From: an uncultured Clostridia bacterium
GTDB taxonomy: Bacteria > Bacillota > Clostridia > TANB77 > CAG-508
Assembly (NCBI GenBank): GCA_947630255.1
Contig: CANRGU010000020.1
Span: 1-16,183, forward strand
DNA length: 16,183 bases
Reading direction: 5' to 3'
Shown: one piece after another, positions 15,010 through 16,183 of the stretch
Numbering within the stretch: the first letter of the stretch is position 1
Layout of the letters: each line of letters starts with the position of its first letter
The notes under the pieces: generated by a model
Seen by the model: only the letters and a program-made list of their open reading frames with translations
What the model was told of the DNA's origin: nothing
Database searches by the model: none
Position numbers and translations under genes: made by a program

Positions 15010-15503
15010 TAAGATTAAAGAAAATAAGAAATTAATAATTTTGGCAATAATAATAATTTGTATAATTATTATTGATCAAATAGTAAAATTTATAATAATA
15101 AAAAACATATATAATTCTAGTATTATAGCCATAAATGGAGTATTAAATTTTACATACACAGAAAACAAAAGGCGGAGCATTTGGAATAGGAAATAACAGC
15201 ACAATAATGTTTGTAATAGTAAGTGCCATTATAATAATACTAATAACAAAATTCATATTATCAAAGAAAAATGAGCTGTCTTTATACATGATATTGAATT
15301 TAGGGCTAATACTTGCTGGAGGAATAGGAAATTTAATTGATAGAATTTTTAGAGGATTTGTTGTAGATTACATAGATATAAGCCCATTAATAAAATATCC
15401 AGTATTTAATATAGCAGATGTGTGCATAGTAATAGGATGCATAGCTATTGCAATAAATTTGGTTGTTAATATAATAAGAGATAGAAAAAAATGTAATTCA
15501 TAG
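15008..15503 (+). pseudogene. lspA: Lipoprotein signal peptidase LspA, frameshifted and lacking a clear start codon
   Basis: LspA cleaves the signal peptide of lipidated prolipoproteins in the membrane. The sequence encodes KIKENKKLIILAIIIICIIIIDQIVKF (first helix, split for length as KKLIILAIII and IDQIVKF) and NGVLNFTYTENK. The frame then breaks within AAAA at 15167-15170: one A is extra, and +1 gives the expected GGAFGIGNN. The remainder is intact: a helix, GGIGNLIDRIFRGFVVDYID with a catalytic Asp, and VFNIADVCI with the second catalytic Asp. No ATG begins the first frame at the right place. The upstream gene ends GTATAATAAG, where a normal TAATGAAG stop-start overlap would need only one G; ATT 15014 is the alternative. 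So there are two apparent single-base defects, from decay or assembly error. Confidence 0.85.
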
Positions 15504-15512
15504 GAGAATTTA

Positions 15513-16183
15513 ATGCAAGAATATAAAATAAAAAAAGAAGATGAAAACATAAGAATAGACAAAGTAATTGGAAATATAGAAAAAGATTTATCAAGAACAG
15601 CTATTCAAAGAATGATAGAAGAGGGAAGTATTTTAGTAAATAAAAAGCAAGTAAAGGTGTCATATAAAGTACTTGAAGGAGATAGCGTTACAATATGTGA
15701 AAAAGAACCAGAAGAAATAGATTTAAAACCTCAAAATATTCCTTTAAATATTATTTATGAAGATGATGACATACTAATTATAAATAAAGAAAAAGGAATG
15801 GTAGTACATCCAGGAGCAGGAAATCCAGATAAAACTTTGGTCAATGCAGTTATGGCAAAATGCAAGGGCAGTTTATCTGGAATAGGTGGAAAAATACGTC
15901 TAGGAGTTGTACATAGAATAGATAAAGACACATCAGGCTTAGTTATAATTGCAAAAAACGATAAAGCACATATTAATATTAGCGAACAAATAAAAAATAG
16001 AGAAGTTAAAAAAACTTATCTTGCATTAGTAAGAGGAACTATAAAAGAAAACGAAGCAGTTATCAATATGCCTATTGGAAGAAGCACAAAAGACAGAAAA
16101 AAGATGGCAGTAAATAAAAACGGTAAAGAAGCAATAACAGAATTCAAAGTATTAAAAAGATATGATGGATTTACATATATTGA
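15513..16183 (+). CDS. RluD-family 23S rRNA pseudouridine synthase, 3' end beyond the window
   Basis: Converts uridine to pseudouridine in rRNA (RluA/RluD family). 223 codons are in the window and no stop is reached. ATG 15513 follows TAGGAGA. An N-terminal S4 RNA-binding domain (about 12-62, RIDKVIGNIEKDLSRTAIQR shown as RIDKVIG and SRTAIQRMI, then VNKKQVKVSYKV) is followed by the catalytic domain with PLNIIYEDDDILIINKEKG, VVHPGAGN and GVVHRIDKDTSGL, whose Asp137 is the catalytic residue. REVKKTYLALVRG and MPIGRSTKDRKKM are further family blocks. It lies 9 bases after the lspA stop; lspA followed by an RluD-type gene is a common order in Bacillota, supporting a shared operon. Confidence 0.93.
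   Translation, partial: MQEYKIKKEDENIRIDKVIGNIEKDLSRTAIQRMIEEGSILVNKKQVKVSYKVLEGDSVTICEKEPEEIDLKPQNIPLNIIYEDDDILIINKEKGMVVHPGAGNPDKTLVNAVMAKCKGSLSGIGGKIRLGVVHRIDKDTSGLVIIAKNDKAHINISEQIKNREVKKTYLALVRGTIKENEAVINMPIGRSTKDRKKMAVNKNGKEAITEFKVLKRYDGFTYI

Noticed and set aside
1..16183. CRISPR array, rRNA, insertion-sequence transposase or a reverse transcriptase gene
   Set aside because: No regularly spaced repeats, no rRNA segments, no DDE transposase and no YADD-type reverse transcriptase frame are present.

Overview
The window is AT-rich, roughly 28-30% GC by eye. It has strong AAGGAG-type ribosome binding sites, TTG starts and textbook sigma-A promoters (TTGACA, 17 bp, TATAAT). Together with dnaG-rpoD as a pair, CarD, GreA, ScpB and FeoA/FeoB, this points to a low-GC Bacillota chromosome, most likely an uncultured anaerobic Clostridia-type bacterium. 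No taxonomic marker allows a species call.

Layout. Positions 1-1756 are the end of an integrative element carrying a large serine recombinase with a +1 frameshift. The element ends inside feoB, which is cut off in its membrane domain and also has a +1 frameshift in its G domain; an intact feoA lies upstream. Divergent from feoA is dut, followed by carD, then dnaG-rpoD, a small unknown gene, tRNA-Met(CAU), a convergent 58-codon gene on the minus strand, and divergently scpB. Next comes a pilin-like surface protein, a 294-aa unknown protein, greA, a tandem OB-fold SSB-like protein, and an operon of a large membrane protein, lspA (disrupted) and a pseudouridine synthase that runs off the window.

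The most interesting feature is the 3' end of the pilin-like gene (about 10661-10831). Over 160 bases GC jumps to 59%. The change is specific: adenine falls from 61/160 in the preceding stretch to 21/160, while thymine is unchanged (42 versus 44). The encoded segment has a C-type-lectin-like layout, with a WLASR start and an RPVVTLGSN end. This is the signature expected of the variable region of a diversity-generating retroelement (DGR), in which adenines of a template repeat are randomised. No reverse transcriptase or template repeat is in the window, so the system would have to act in trans.

Several genes carry single-base lesions: the recombinase, feoB and lspA (probably twice), and the tRNA has one T-stem mismatch. 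Either these are real decay, with iron uptake already lost through the insertion, or the assembly has indel errors. This should be settled before calling them pseudogenes. Most transcription units are well bounded by visible promoters and hairpin terminators. Two 5' leaders contain hairpins positioned to affect ribosome binding (before 7923 and before 10981).
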